This document shows positions 27,501 through 38,327 of a stretch of 48,912 bases of DNA, in pieces (within the stretch, counting starts at the first letter, position 1; every line of letters begins with the position of its first letter). The stretch spans positions 1 through 48,912 of the forward strand of contig JANJVS010000041.1 in NCBI GenBank assembly GCA_024709955.1. The letters are read 5' to 3'. This DNA is from Rhodocyclaceae bacterium (lineage in GTDB: Bacteria; Pseudomonadota; Gammaproteobacteria; Burkholderiales; Rhodocyclaceae). The notes under the pieces are model-generated. The model saw nothing but the letters and a program-made list of their open reading frames with translations. It searched no databases and was not told where the DNA came from. Made by a program: the position numbers and the translations under genes.

Positions 27501-27698
27501 TTCATGTTCGGCGTGCTGCCGCTGGCGGTGTCCACCGGCGCGGGCGCCAACAGCCGCCATGCCATCGGCACCGGCGTGATCGGCGGCATGTTCACCGCCA
27601 CGGTGCTGGCGGTGTTCCTCGTGCCGGTGTTCTTCGTCGTCGTCCGCCGCATCTTCCCCGGCCATGCCCGCCATCATGCGGAGAACCATCATGAATAA
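24570..27698 (+). CDS. RND efflux inner-membrane transporter (HAE1/AcrB type)
   Basis: [62 protein letters not shown]-type start; [18 protein letters not shown]; 1043 codons. Confidence 0.96.
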   Translation: [1042 protein letters not shown]

Positions 27699-29076
27699 GC
27701 TGTTGCCCCTGGCCGTCGCGCTCGCCGCCGCCGGCTGCTCGTTCATTCCCGCATACGAGCGTCCCGCCGCGCCGGTTCCCGCCGACTGGCCGGTCGCCGA
27801 AAAAGTCGGCGCCGGCGGGACGGTGGCCGCCATGGCGGACTGGCGCGCCTTCTTCGCCGATGCGCGCCTGCAGGAAATCATCGCCGCCGCGCTCGAACAC
27901 AACCGCGACCTGCGCATCGCCGTGGCGCGCGTGGACGAGGCGCGGGCGCTCGCCGGCATTGCCCGCGCCGACCGCTACCCCGGCGTGGATCTCGGCCTGC
28001 AGCAGCAGGCCGCGCGCGTGCCCGGCGACTTGAATTCCTCCGGTGAGTCGGCGGTCAGCCGACGTTTCGACGCCAACCTCGGCGTCGCCGCCTTCGAGCT
28101 CGACTTCTGGGGGCGTGTCCGGAGCCTCGACGCGGCGGCGCGGGCGAACTTCCTCGCCAGCGACTACGCGCAACAGTCCTTCCGCCTCGCGCTGATCGCC
28201 GACGTGGCCGCCGCCTATTACAGCCTGCTCGAACTCGACGCGCGCCTGGCGCTCGCCGAGGCGACGGTGCGGAGCCGCTTCGAGAGCCGCCAGCTCGTCG
28301 AGCGCCGCCGCGACGTCGGTCTGGCCGGCGATCTCGACTTCCTGGCCGCCGACGGCGCCTGGCAAGGCGCGCGCGCCGAGGCCGCCAGCCTGGCGCGCCA
28401 GCAAGCCGCCGCCGCGAACGCCCTGCGCCTGCTGGTCGGCGCCGAGCTGCCCGCCGCCACCGTCCCGCCAGCGCCGACTTTTGCGAGCGCGGCCGTTCCC
28501 GCCATCGCCGTGGGTTTGCCCGCCGAAGTCCTGCTGCGCCGTCCCGACGTGTTGGCGGCGGAGCAGAAGCTGATCGTCGCCAACGCCAACATCGGTGCCG
28601 CCCGCGCCGCCTTCCTGCCGAAGATCGTGCTGACGGCTGCGGCGGGCAGCGCCAGCGGCGCCCTGTCCGGCCTGTTCGCGGGCGGCAGCCGCGCCTGGAG
28701 CTTCGTGCCGTTGCTCAAGCTGCCGCTGTTCGACGCGGGGCGCACCGAGGGCAACGTCGACCTCGCCGAGGCGCGCAAGCACATCGCCGTCGCCGACTAC
28801 GAGAAGACGCTCCAGCAGGCCTTCCGCGAGGTCGCCGACCTGTTGTCCGCGCGCGCGCGCTACGCCGAGCAACTGCAGGCCCAGGAAGCGGCGGCCGCGG
28901 CGCAGGACGAGCGGCTCAAGCGCGTGGCGGCGCGTCACGCGGCCGGCGTGTCGAGCTATCTCGAACTGCTCGACGCCCAGCGCGAGCTGTTCGCCGCCCA
29001 GCAGGCGGTGCTGGCGACGCGGCGCGCCCAGGCGACCGTGGCGGCGAGCCTGTTCAAGGCCCTCGGCGGCGCCTGA
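27691..29076 (+). CDS. RND outer-membrane factor lipoprotein (NodT/OprM type)
   Basis: MNKLLPLAVALAAAGCSFIPAYERPAAPVPADW...; VRSLDAAARANFLASDYAQQSFRLALIADVAAAYYSLLELD. Confidence 0.94.
   Translation: MNKLLPLAVALAAAGCSFIPAYERPAAPVPADWPVAEKVGAGGTVAAMADWRAFFADARLQEIIAAALEHNRDLRIAVARVDEARALAGIARADRYPGVDLGLQQQAARVPGDLNSSGESAVSRRFDANLGVAAFELDFWGRVRSLDAAARANFLASDYAQQSFRLALIADVAAAYYSLLELDARLALAEATVRSRFESRQLVERRRDVGLAGDLDFLAADGAWQGARAEAASLARQQAAAANALRLLVGAELPAATVPPAPTFASAAVPAIAVGLPAEVLLRRPDVLAAEQKLIVANANIGAARAAFLPKIVLTAAAGSASGALSGLFAGGSRAWSFVPLLKLPLFDAGRTEGNVDLAEARKHIAVADYEKTLQQAFREVADLLSARARYAEQLQAQEAAAAAQDERLKRVAARHAAGVSSYLELLDAQRELFAAQQAVLATRRAQATVAASLFKALGGA
27801..27828 (+). repeat. 26-bp dispersed repeat, copy 5 (inside the OMF gene; encodes KVGAGGTVA)
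   Basis: AAAAGTCGGCGCCGGCGGGACGGTGGCC. Confidence 0.9.
28456..28482 (-). repeat. 26-bp dispersed repeat, copy 6 (inside the OMF gene, opposite orientation; encodes ATVPPAPTF)
   Basis: Plus strand GCCACCGTCCCGCCAGCGCCGACTTTT. Confidence 0.9.
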
Positions 29077-29702
29077 TGCGCCTGCTGCTCATCCTGGCGC
29101 TCGCCCTGCTGGCGGCGTGCGGTCGCGCACCGGAGTTCGCGCCGCTGCCCGCCGGCACGCCAGTGCTCTGCTTCGGCGACAGCGTGACCCACGGCACCGG
29201 CGCCGGTGACGGCGAGGACTATCCGACCCGGCTGGCGGAACTGACCGGCTGGCAAATCCACAACGCCGGCATTCCCGGCGACACGGCGGACCGCGCCAAG
29301 GGGCGCATTCGCGCCGCGCTGGAAGAGGCCCAGCCGAAGCTGGTGCTGGTCGAGATCGGCGGCAACGACTTCCTGCGCCGCCGGCCCGAGGCGGCGGTGC
29401 GCGAGGATATCCGCCAGATCCTCGCCGCCGTGCGCGCCTTCGGCGCCCAGCCGGTGCTGGTGGCGGTACCGCGCTTTTCCCTCGTCGGCGCGGTGGTGGG
29501 CGCCCTGCCGGACGCGGAACTCTACGCCGAGCTCGCCGCCGAGGAGAAGGTGCCGCTGGTGGACAAGGTCTTCGCCGGCGTGCTCTCGGACGAGAGCCTC
29601 AAGGCCGACCAGATCCATCCGAACGCCGCCGGCTACCGCGTGCTGGCCGAGGGCATCGCCGCCCGGCTGGCGCGCGTCGGCCTGCTCGCGGCGTCGAACT
29701 GA
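29076..29702 (+). CDS. GDSL/SGNH hydrolase (TesA-like arylesterase), lipoprotein
   Basis: MRLLLILALALLAACGRAPEF lipobox; CFGDSVTHGTGAG, GGNDFL and DQIHPNAAGY SGNH blocks; TGATG overlap with the OMF gene. Confidence 0.9.
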   Translation: MRLLLILALALLAACGRAPEFAPLPAGTPVLCFGDSVTHGTGAGDGEDYPTRLAELTGWQIHNAGIPGDTADRAKGRIRAALEEAQPKLVLVEIGGNDFLRRRPEAAVREDIRQILAAVRAFGAQPVLVAVPRFSLVGAVVGALPDAELYAELAAEEKVPLVDKVFAGVLSDESLKADQIHPNAAGYRVLAEGIAARLARVGLLAASN

Positions 29703-29780
29703 GGTCGCCGCGCTGGTCAGGCACCCGAAAATCAGCTACAGTGCCGCAACCTTTTATAACCATAATTCTGTGAGGTCACC

Positions 29781-30011
29781 ATGAGCAACAAAGGGCAGAT
29801 GCTACAAGACCCGTTTCTCAACACGCTGCGTCGCGAGCACATTCCGGTTTCCATTTATCTCGTGAACGGCATCAAACTGCAGGGCCAGGTCGAATCCTTC
29901 GACCAGTACGTCGTGTTGCTCAAGAACACCGTCACCCAGATGGTCTACAAGCACGCCATTTCCACCGTGGTGCCCGCCCGCCCCGTCAACATCGGCGACG
30001 CTCCCGAGTGA
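29781..30011 (+). CDS. hfq: RNA chaperone Hfq
   Basis: [69 protein letters not shown]. Confidence 0.99.
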   Translation: MSNKGQMLQDPFLNTLRREHIPVSIYLVNGIKLQGQVESFDQYVVLLKNTVTQMVYKHAISTVVPARPVNIGDAPE

Positions 30012-30068
30012 TTTCCGCGACAAGCCGGCGTTCCGTCCGGATGCCGGCGGGACGCCGCCGGCCGACCG

Positions 30069-31259
30069 ATGTTTGATCGTCCGGCCGCCGGCGAGAATGC
30101 CCTGCTGGTCCAGCTCGACTTCGGCGACGGCGATTTCGCCGAGCGCCTGGAGGAATTCGAGCTGCTGGCCACCAGCGCGGGTGCGCGTCCGGTCGGCACG
30201 ATCACGGGCAAGCGCGGCCGACCCGATCCCGCCACCTTCGCCGGCAAGGGCAAGGTCGAGGAGATCGTCGCCGCCGCCGCGGCGGCGGACGCCGAGCTCG
30301 TCATGTTCAACCACGAGCTGTCGCCGGCCCAGCAGCGCAACCTGGAAAAGGCCTGCGAACGGCGCGTCATCGATCGTTCCAGCCTGATCCTCGACATCTT
30401 TGCCCTGCGCGCCAAGAGTCACGAGGGCAAGCTGCAGGTCGAGCTCGCCCAGCTCGAACACCTGATGACGCGGCTGGTGCGCGGCTGGACCCACCTCGAA
30501 CGCCAGAAGGGCGGCATCGGCCTGCGCGGCCCGGGCGAGAAGCAGCTCGAAACCGACCGGCGCCTGCTCGGCAAGCGCGTCGCGGTGCTCAAGGAGCGGC
30601 TCAGGACGCTGGAGCGCCAGCGCGCCGTGCGCCGCAAGCAGCGCGGCCGCGGCGAGGTGCTGTCCGTCTCTCTGGTCGGCTACACCAACGCCGGCAAGAG
30701 CACCCTGTTCAACGCCCTGACCAAGGCCGGCGCCTACGCCGCGAACCAGCTGTTCGCGACGCTCGACACCACCTCGCGCCGCCTCTACGTGCCGACCTGC
30801 GAACTGGCGGACGGCCGCTCGGGCTGCCAGGTCGTGCTGTCCGACACCGTCGGCTTCATCCGCGACCTGCCGCATGCCCTGGTGGCGGCCTTTCACGCCA
30901 CCCTCGAGGAGACCGTGCGCGCCGACCTGTTGCTGCACGTCGTCGATGCCGCCAGTCCCGACCGCGACCAGCAGATGGCGGCGGTGGCCAAGGTGCTGGC
31001 CGAAATCGGCGCCGCCGACGTGCCGCAGATCCTCGTCTGGAACAAGATCGACCTGACCGGGAGCGGTCCGGGAGTGGAGCGGGACGAGTGTGATAACATC
31101 GCCCGCGTCCGTGTCAGCGCTCGCACCGGCGCCGGCCTCGACCTGCTGCGAGCGGCGCTGGCGGAAATGTCCCGCAAGCTCGCGGCCCCGATTGAATACG
31201 ACGAAACCCAACCCCATATCGATACCCATGATCACCGGCATCCTGATGTCGCTCAATGA
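30069..31259 (+). CDS. hflX: GTPase HflX
   Basis: FNHELSPAQQRNLEKACERRVIDRSSLILDIFALRAKSHEGKLQVELAQLEHLMTRLVRGWTHLERQKGGIGLRGPGEKQLETDRR; VGYTNAGKSTLFN. Confidence 0.97.
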   Translation: MFDRPAAGENALLVQLDFGDGDFAERLEEFELLATSAGARPVGTITGKRGRPDPATFAGKGKVEEIVAAAAAADAELVMFNHELSPAQQRNLEKACERRVIDRSSLILDIFALRAKSHEGKLQVELAQLEHLMTRLVRGWTHLERQKGGIGLRGPGEKQLETDRRLLGKRVAVLKERLRTLERQRAVRRKQRGRGEVLSVSLVGYTNAGKSTLFNALTKAGAYAANQLFATLDTTSRRLYVPTCELADGRSGCQVVLSDTVGFIRDLPHALVAAFHATLEETVRADLLLHVVDAASPDRDQQMAAVAKVLAEIGAADVPQILVWNKIDLTGSGPGVERDECDNIARVRVSARTGAGLDLLRAALAEMSRKLAAPIEYDETQPHIDTHDHRHPDVAQ

Positions 31260-32478
31260 CCACGGCTGGGGCAACGACCCCAACCGCGGCGGCGGTCGCA
31301 ACGGCCCGCCCGACCTCGACGAGCTCTGGCGCGATTTCAATCGCCGCCTGTCCGGCGCCTTCGGCAAGAAGCGCGGCGGCCCCGGCAATTCCGGCGACGG
31401 GGGCGACGCGGGTGGCGGACCGAACTTCCCCGCCATGACGCCCGGCCAGTTCGGTGGCGGCATCGGCCTGTTGCTGGGCCTGGCGGCGGTGGTCTGGTTC
31501 GCCAGCGGCTTCTACATCGTCGACGCGAGCCAGCGCGGCGTGGTGCTGACCCTCGGCAAGTACAGCGAGACCACCGAACCGGGCCTGCGCTGGCGCTTGC
31601 CCTGGCCGATCCAGTCGCACGAGGTGGTGAATCTCACCGGCGTGCGCACCGTCGAGATCGGCTATCGCGGCTCGGAAAAGAACAAGGTGCTCAAGGAAGC
31701 GCTGATGCTCACCGACGACGAGAACATCGTCAGCGTGCAGTTCGCCGTCCAGTACCTGCTCAAGGACCCGAAGGACTACATCTTCAAGAACCGCCATCCG
31801 GACGACGCCGTGATGCAGGCGGCCGAGACCGCGATTCGCGAGGTGGTCGGCAAGAACAAGATGGACTTCGTGCTCTACGAGGGCCGCGACGTGATCGCCG
31901 CCAATACGCAGAAGCTCATGCAGGACACCCTCGACCGCTACGAGACCGGCATCCAGATCCGCGCCGTGACCATGCAGAGCACCCAGCCGCCCGAACAGGT
32001 GCAGGCCGCCTTCGACGATGCCGTCAAGGCCGGCCAGGACCGCGAGCGCCAGAAGAACGAGGGCGAGGCCTACGCCAACGACGTGATTCCGCGCGCGCGC
32101 GGCACCGCCTCGCGCCTATTGCAGGAGGCCGAGGGTTATCGCGCCCGCCTGGTCGCCACCGCCGAGGGTGAGGCGTCGCGCTTCTCCAAGCTATATGGCG
32201 AATACGCCAGGGCGCCGGAGGTCACGCGTCAGCGTCTATACCTGGAAACCATGCAGCAGGTCTATGCCAATACCAGCAAGGTGATGGTCGATACCAAGGG
32301 TTCCGGCAACCTGCTCTACCTGCCGCTCGACAAGCTGATGCACGCCGCTGGCACCATGACGGCCGCCGGCGGCGGCGTCGATGCCACCGAACGCCCCTCC
32401 GCGCCGGCCTCGGCGATGGAGAACCGCGACGTGCGCACGCGCGGCTCGCTCGGTTCGCGTGAACGGGGAGAACGCTGA
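31246..32478 (+). CDS. hflK: FtsH protease modulator HflK
   Basis: MSLNDHGWGNDPNRGGGRNGPPDLDELWRDFNRRL...; SPFH region FYIVDASQRGVVLTLGKYSETTEPGLRWRLPWPI. Confidence 0.96.
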   Translation: MSLNDHGWGNDPNRGGGRNGPPDLDELWRDFNRRLSGAFGKKRGGPGNSGDGGDAGGGPNFPAMTPGQFGGGIGLLLGLAAVVWFASGFYIVDASQRGVVLTLGKYSETTEPGLRWRLPWPIQSHEVVNLTGVRTVEIGYRGSEKNKVLKEALMLTDDENIVSVQFAVQYLLKDPKDYIFKNRHPDDAVMQAAETAIREVVGKNKMDFVLYEGRDVIAANTQKLMQDTLDRYETGIQIRAVTMQSTQPPEQVQAAFDDAVKAGQDRERQKNEGEAYANDVIPRARGTASRLLQEAEGYRARLVATAEGEASRFSKLYGEYARAPEVTRQRLYLETMQQVYANTSKVMVDTKGSGNLLYLPLDKLMHAAGTMTAAGGGVDATERPSAPASAMENRDVRTRGSLGSRERGER

Positions 32479-33359
32479 TGCAACGCCTGCCTGTCCTCAT
32501 TGCGCTGATCTTCGCCGCGTTCGTCACCGCCGGCGCCACCCTGTTTACCGTGGATCAGCGCCAGTATGCGCTGGTGTTCCAGCTCGGCGAGATCAAGGAG
32601 GTCGTCGAGGAGCCGGGCCTCTCGTTCAAGTGGCCGATGATCCAGAACGTGCGTTTCTTCGACCGCCGCATCCTGACAATGGATTCCGTCGAGCCGGAGC
32701 GCTTCCTCACCGCCGAGAAGAAGCCGGTGCTGGTCGATTCCTTCGTCAAGTGGCGCATCGCCGACGTGCGGCAGTTCTACATCTCCGTCGGCGGCGACGA
32801 GATGCTGGCGCGCACCCGCCTGTCGCAGACCGTGAACTCCGGCCTGCGCGAGGAGTTCGGCAGGCGCACCGTGCATGACGTCGTTTCCGGCGAGCGCGAC
32901 AAGATCATGGCCGACGTGCAGAAGAAGGCCGACGCCGACGCACGCGCGATCGGCGTCGAGATCGTCGATGTGCGTCTCAAGCGCGTCGATCTGCCGCCCG
33001 AGGTTTCCGAGTCGGTCTATCGCCGCATGGAGACCGAGCGCAAGCGCGTTGCCAATGAGTTGCGCTCGCAGGGCGCCGCCGAGGCCGAGAAGATTCGCGC
33101 CGATGCCGACAAGCAGCGCGAGGTGATCGTTGCCGAGGCCTATCGCGACGCGCAGAAGATCAAGGGCGAGGGCGATGCCAAGGCCGCCGCGATCTACGGC
33201 AAGGCCTTCGGTGAAAATCCCGAGTTCTATGCCTTCTACCGCAGCCTCGAAGCCTATCGCCAGAGCTTCAGCAACAAGAACGACCTGCTCGTGGTCGACC
33301 CGAGCGCCGATTTCTTCAAGTACCTGAGGAACGGCGCCAAGGGCGGCGGCGCCAAGTAA
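32478..33359 (+). CDS. hflC: FtsH protease modulator HflC
   Basis: MQRLPVLIALIFAAFVTAGATLFTVDQRQYALVFQLGEIKEVVEEPGLSFKWPMIQNVRFFDRRIL. Confidence 0.96.
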   Translation: MQRLPVLIALIFAAFVTAGATLFTVDQRQYALVFQLGEIKEVVEEPGLSFKWPMIQNVRFFDRRILTMDSVEPERFLTAEKKPVLVDSFVKWRIADVRQFYISVGGDEMLARTRLSQTVNSGLREEFGRRTVHDVVSGERDKIMADVQKKADADARAIGVEIVDVRLKRVDLPPEVSESVYRRMETERKRVANELRSQGAAEAEKIRADADKQREVIVAEAYRDAQKIKGEGDAKAAAIYGKAFGENPEFYAFYRSLEAYRQSFSNKNDLLVVDPSADFFKYLRNGAKGGGAK

Positions 33360-33374
33360 GTCGCGACCGGCCAC

Positions 33375-33557
33375 ATGTCCAACCTGCTGCTGGCGTTCGC
33401 CCTGATGCTGGTGATCGAGGGGCTGTTGCCCTTCGTCGCGCCGCGCGTCTGGCGCGAGACCTTCCGCCGCGCCATCGAGCTGGCCGACGGCCAGCTCCGC
33501 TTCATCGGCCTGACCTCGATCATCGTCGGCCTCGCGTTGCTGCTGCTGATCGGTTGA
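33375..33557 (+). CDS. DUF2065 (YjeT-like) small membrane protein
   Basis: [60 protein letters not shown]; conserved position between hflC and hisZ. Confidence 0.92.
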   Translation: MSNLLLAFALMLVIEGLLPFVAPRVWRETFRRAIELADGQLRFIGLTSIIVGLALLLLIG

Positions 33558-33561
33558 TCCC

Positions 33562-36031
<2,470 letters not shown>

Positions 36032-36059
36032 GCGTTGTCGCGCAGCGGCGTCGCTCAAG

Positions 36060-36085
36060 AAAGTCGGTGCCGGCGGGACGGTGGG
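36060..36085 (+). repeat. 26-bp dispersed repeat, copy 7 (intergenic, downstream of purA)
   Basis: AAAGTCGGTGCCGGCGGGACGGTGGG. Confidence 0.85.
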
Positions 36086-36196
36086 CGTACCCGCTTCCGG
36101 GCGGCAATAATCGCTTACATTTGCGCGGCCGGGAGACATTGCCGGCAAACATCACGATGCTGCAATATGCTTGTGAAGAGCAGATGGAGAGCGGCG

Positions 36197-36583
36197 ATGA
36201 AATTGAGCGGACGGCTTCAGCGCATACTGCTGGCGGGAGTCCTGTGCGCGGGCAATGCGTGGGCGGACCCGCACGGTCGCCCGTATCCGCCTCACGGCCG
36301 CCCGCACGGCTCGGTCGAGTTCGGCGTCTTCATCGGCGGCCCGTGGATTTACCCGCCCTACCATCCCTATCCGCCCTACTGGCCGCGCATCTACGTGCCG
36401 CCGGTCGCGCCCGTCATCGTCACGCCGCCACCTCCGCCTGTCTATATCGAGCAGCAGAACGCGGCGGTGCCGCAACTTGAACCGGGCTTCTGGTATTTCT
36501 GCGAGGAGGCCGGGGCCTATTATCCCTACGTCAAGGAGTGCCCGGGCTCTTGGCGGAAGGTGGCTCCCCGGCCGAATCCTTGA
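36197..36583 (+). CDS. Secreted Pro/Tyr-rich hypothetical protein
   Basis: MKLSGRLQRILLAGVLCAGNAWADPHGRPYPPHGRP signal peptide; low-complexity P/Y stretch then FWYFCEEAGAYYPYVKECPGSWRKV. Confidence 0.8.
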   Translation: MKLSGRLQRILLAGVLCAGNAWADPHGRPYPPHGRPHGSVEFGVFIGGPWIYPPYHPYPPYWPRIYVPPVAPVIVTPPPPPVYIEQQNAAVPQLEPGFWYFCEEAGAYYPYVKECPGSWRKVAPRPNP

Positions 36584-36596
36584 GGAGAATATCGAG

Positions 36597-37112
36597 ATGT
36601 GCGCCAGACCACCGTTCCATGCCCTGTCGGCCCTGCTGATTCTGGCGGGCTGCGCCAGCGTGCCGACCGCCCCCGACGTCATGGCCCTGCCGGGTACCGG
36701 CAAGAATTTCGAGGAGTTCCGCGCCGATGACATGGTCTGCCGCGACTATGCCTTCCAGCAGATCGGCGGCAAGGCGCGGGAGCAGGCGGCAAACGCGGCG
36801 GCGGTGACCCAGGCGGCGGTGGGCACGGCCGTCGGCGCGGTCGCGGGGGCCGCGATCGGCGGCCAGCGCGGCGCGGGCGTGGGCGCGGGCACCGGGCTGA
36901 TCGTCGGCGGCGCCAGCGGCGCTGGCGCCGCCCAGAGCGCGAGTTACGGCAGCCAGCGTCATTACGACATGGCCTACGTGCAATGCATGTACGCGAAGGG
37001 ACACCGGGTGCCGGTCAGCGTCGCCTACACGCCTTCCTCGGCGGCCGCGCCGGGAACGAGCCCGCCGCCGCCCCCGGCCGGCTCGCCACCTCCGCCTCCG
37101 GCGGCGCGCTGA
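36597..37112 (+). CDS. Glycine-zipper family lipoprotein
   Basis: MCARPPFHALSALLILAGCAS lipobox; GTAVGAVAGAAIGGQRGAGVGAGTGLIVGGASGAG; C-terminal HYDMAYVQCMYAKGHRVPV. Confidence 0.85.
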   Translation: MCARPPFHALSALLILAGCASVPTAPDVMALPGTGKNFEEFRADDMVCRDYAFQQIGGKAREQAANAAAVTQAAVGTAVGAVAGAAIGGQRGAGVGAGTGLIVGGASGAGAAQSASYGSQRHYDMAYVQCMYAKGHRVPVSVAYTPSSAAAPGTSPPPPPAGSPPPPPAAR

Positions 37113-37161
37113 GCGCGGATTGCCGGTTCAGGCAAACTTTTCCTGCCGGCTTGCCGGCCGG

Positions 37162-37443
37162 TCAGTGCAGGGTTTCGTTGCCGCTGCGCCAGAAGCTGGC
37201 ATCGCGGGCGAGGGCTTCCTCGGCCCGCTGCACCGCTGTCTCGAATTCCCGCAGCCGGCCCTCATCGGGAGCGCCGGTCGCGTAGAGCAGGGCGCCGAAC
37301 ACATCCACCGTGCTTTGCGGCAGCGCTGCGCGAATATACGGCGTCATGCCGCCGACCTCCTCGATGCGCCAGGCGATCAATTCGACGCGCATCTTGAGGA
37401 ATGAAAGCTGTTTCGAACGGAATTCGTGGTTGCTGGTCTGCAT
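37162..37443 (-). CDS. Hypothetical protein (93 aa)
   Basis: MQTSNHEFRSKQLSFLKMRVELIAWRIEEVGGMTPYIRAALPQSTVDVF...; non-overlapping ORF with plausible coding composition. Confidence 0.6.
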   Translation of the reverse strand: MQTSNHEFRSKQLSFLKMRVELIAWRIEEVGGMTPYIRAALPQSTVDVFGALLYATGAPDEGRLREFETAVQRAEEALARDASFWRSGNETLH

Positions 37444-37495
37444 GATTTACCTCGGTCAGAATGCTTCATGCGAATTCCAGCAACTCGCATGCCAG

Positions 37496-37864
37496 TCAGC
37501 CGGGTGGGGGAGAGTAGTGCGCTGCGAGCCAGACAGTGGGCTGTTCGGGGTCGGTCCAGACGACGCGGTGGCGGCATCGGGCGGGCAGATTGATCCAGTC
37601 GCCGGCTTGCAGATGGCGCGGGGCGGCTTCCCCCTCGATCTGCAAGCGCGCAGCACCGCGAACCAGCAAGACCCATTCGGCCTCGGGCTGGTCGTACCAG
37701 AATCCGGGGGGGCTCGCTTGGCCATGGGAAAGGATGCGCTCGATGCGGAACCCGGGCAGGGCGACAAGGGCATCGAAGATTTCGGCGTCGGGAAAGGCCG
37801 CCCCGGGCGGGATGCCGGAGAAAAGATTGCCTGAACGCGGGGAGTCGTGGTCGGAAATGTCCAT
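37496..37864 (-). CDS. Cupin-domain protein
   Basis: FWYDQPEAEWVLLVRGAARLQIEGEAAPRHLQAGDWINLPARCRHRVVWTDPEQPTVWLAAHY. Confidence 0.85.
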   Translation of the reverse strand: MDISDHDSPRSGNLFSGIPPGAAFPDAEIFDALVALPGFRIERILSHGQASPPGFWYDQPEAEWVLLVRGAARLQIEGEAAPRHLQAGDWINLPARCRHRVVWTDPEQPTVWLAAHYSPPPG

Positions 37865-37877
37865 CGACCGATGGGCC

Positions 37878-37902
37878 CCCCTCCCGGATTGCCCGGGAGG
37901 GG
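37878..37902. terminator. Strong hairpin downstream of the HU gene
   Basis: CCCCTCCCGG-ATTGC-CCGGGAGGGG; no clear T tract. Confidence 0.5.
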
Positions 37903-37918
37903 ATGCCTGAACAGCGGA

Positions 37919-38215
37919 TTACTTCTTCTTGGCGGCCTTCTTGCCGGCGACGGTGGCTTTGAAGGTGGCACCGGCGGTGAACTTCGGCACGGTGGTGGCG
38001 GCGATCTTCAGCGGTTCGCCGGTCTTGGGGTTCTTGCCGGTGCGCGCGGCGCGCTTCGCGGACTTGAAGGTACCGAACCCGACCAGGGTCACGGTATCGC
38101 CCTTGGCGACGGCCTTGACGACTGAGTCGATGATGGCGGACAGGGCACGCTCGGCGGCGGCCTTGGAAATGTCGGCGGCCTTGGCGGTGACTTCGATGAG
38201 TTCGGATTTGTTCAT
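37919..38215 (-). CDS. HU-family DNA-binding protein
   Basis: [89 protein letters not shown]. Confidence 0.95.
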   Translation of the reverse strand: MNKSELIEVTAKAADISKAAAERALSAIIDSVVKAVAKGDTVTLVGFGTFKSAKRAARTGKNPKTGEPLKIAATTVPKFTAGATFKATVAGKKAAKKK

Positions 38216-38269
38216 GTGGAAGTTTCCTTGGTTGAGTTGATCAGGCTGTCTTTTTGCTGGGTTTACAAG

Positions 38270-38299
38270 CCTGGGGCTGTGGCATGCCACAGCCCCAGG
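38270..38299. terminator. 30-bp perfect palindrome between the NTTA-family gene and the HU gene
   Basis: CCTGGGGCTGTGGCA/TGCCACAGCCCCAGG. Confidence 0.6.
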
Positions 38300-38327
38300 T
38301 CATGTGGAAACGTATCATCCGCCGGTC

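Noticed and set aside
23139-27959. 1606-aa minus-strand ORF antisense to the RND efflux operon
   Set aside because: High-GC antisense artefact: His/Arg/Gln/Asp-rich composition, no recognisable domain, and fully opposite to clear MFP/RND/OMF genes.
30017-30060. GCCGGCGGGACGCCGCC-like sequence after hfq resembling the 26-bp repeat core
   Set aside because: Only GCCGGCGGGACG matches; the AAAGTCGGCG and GTGGCC flanks are absent.
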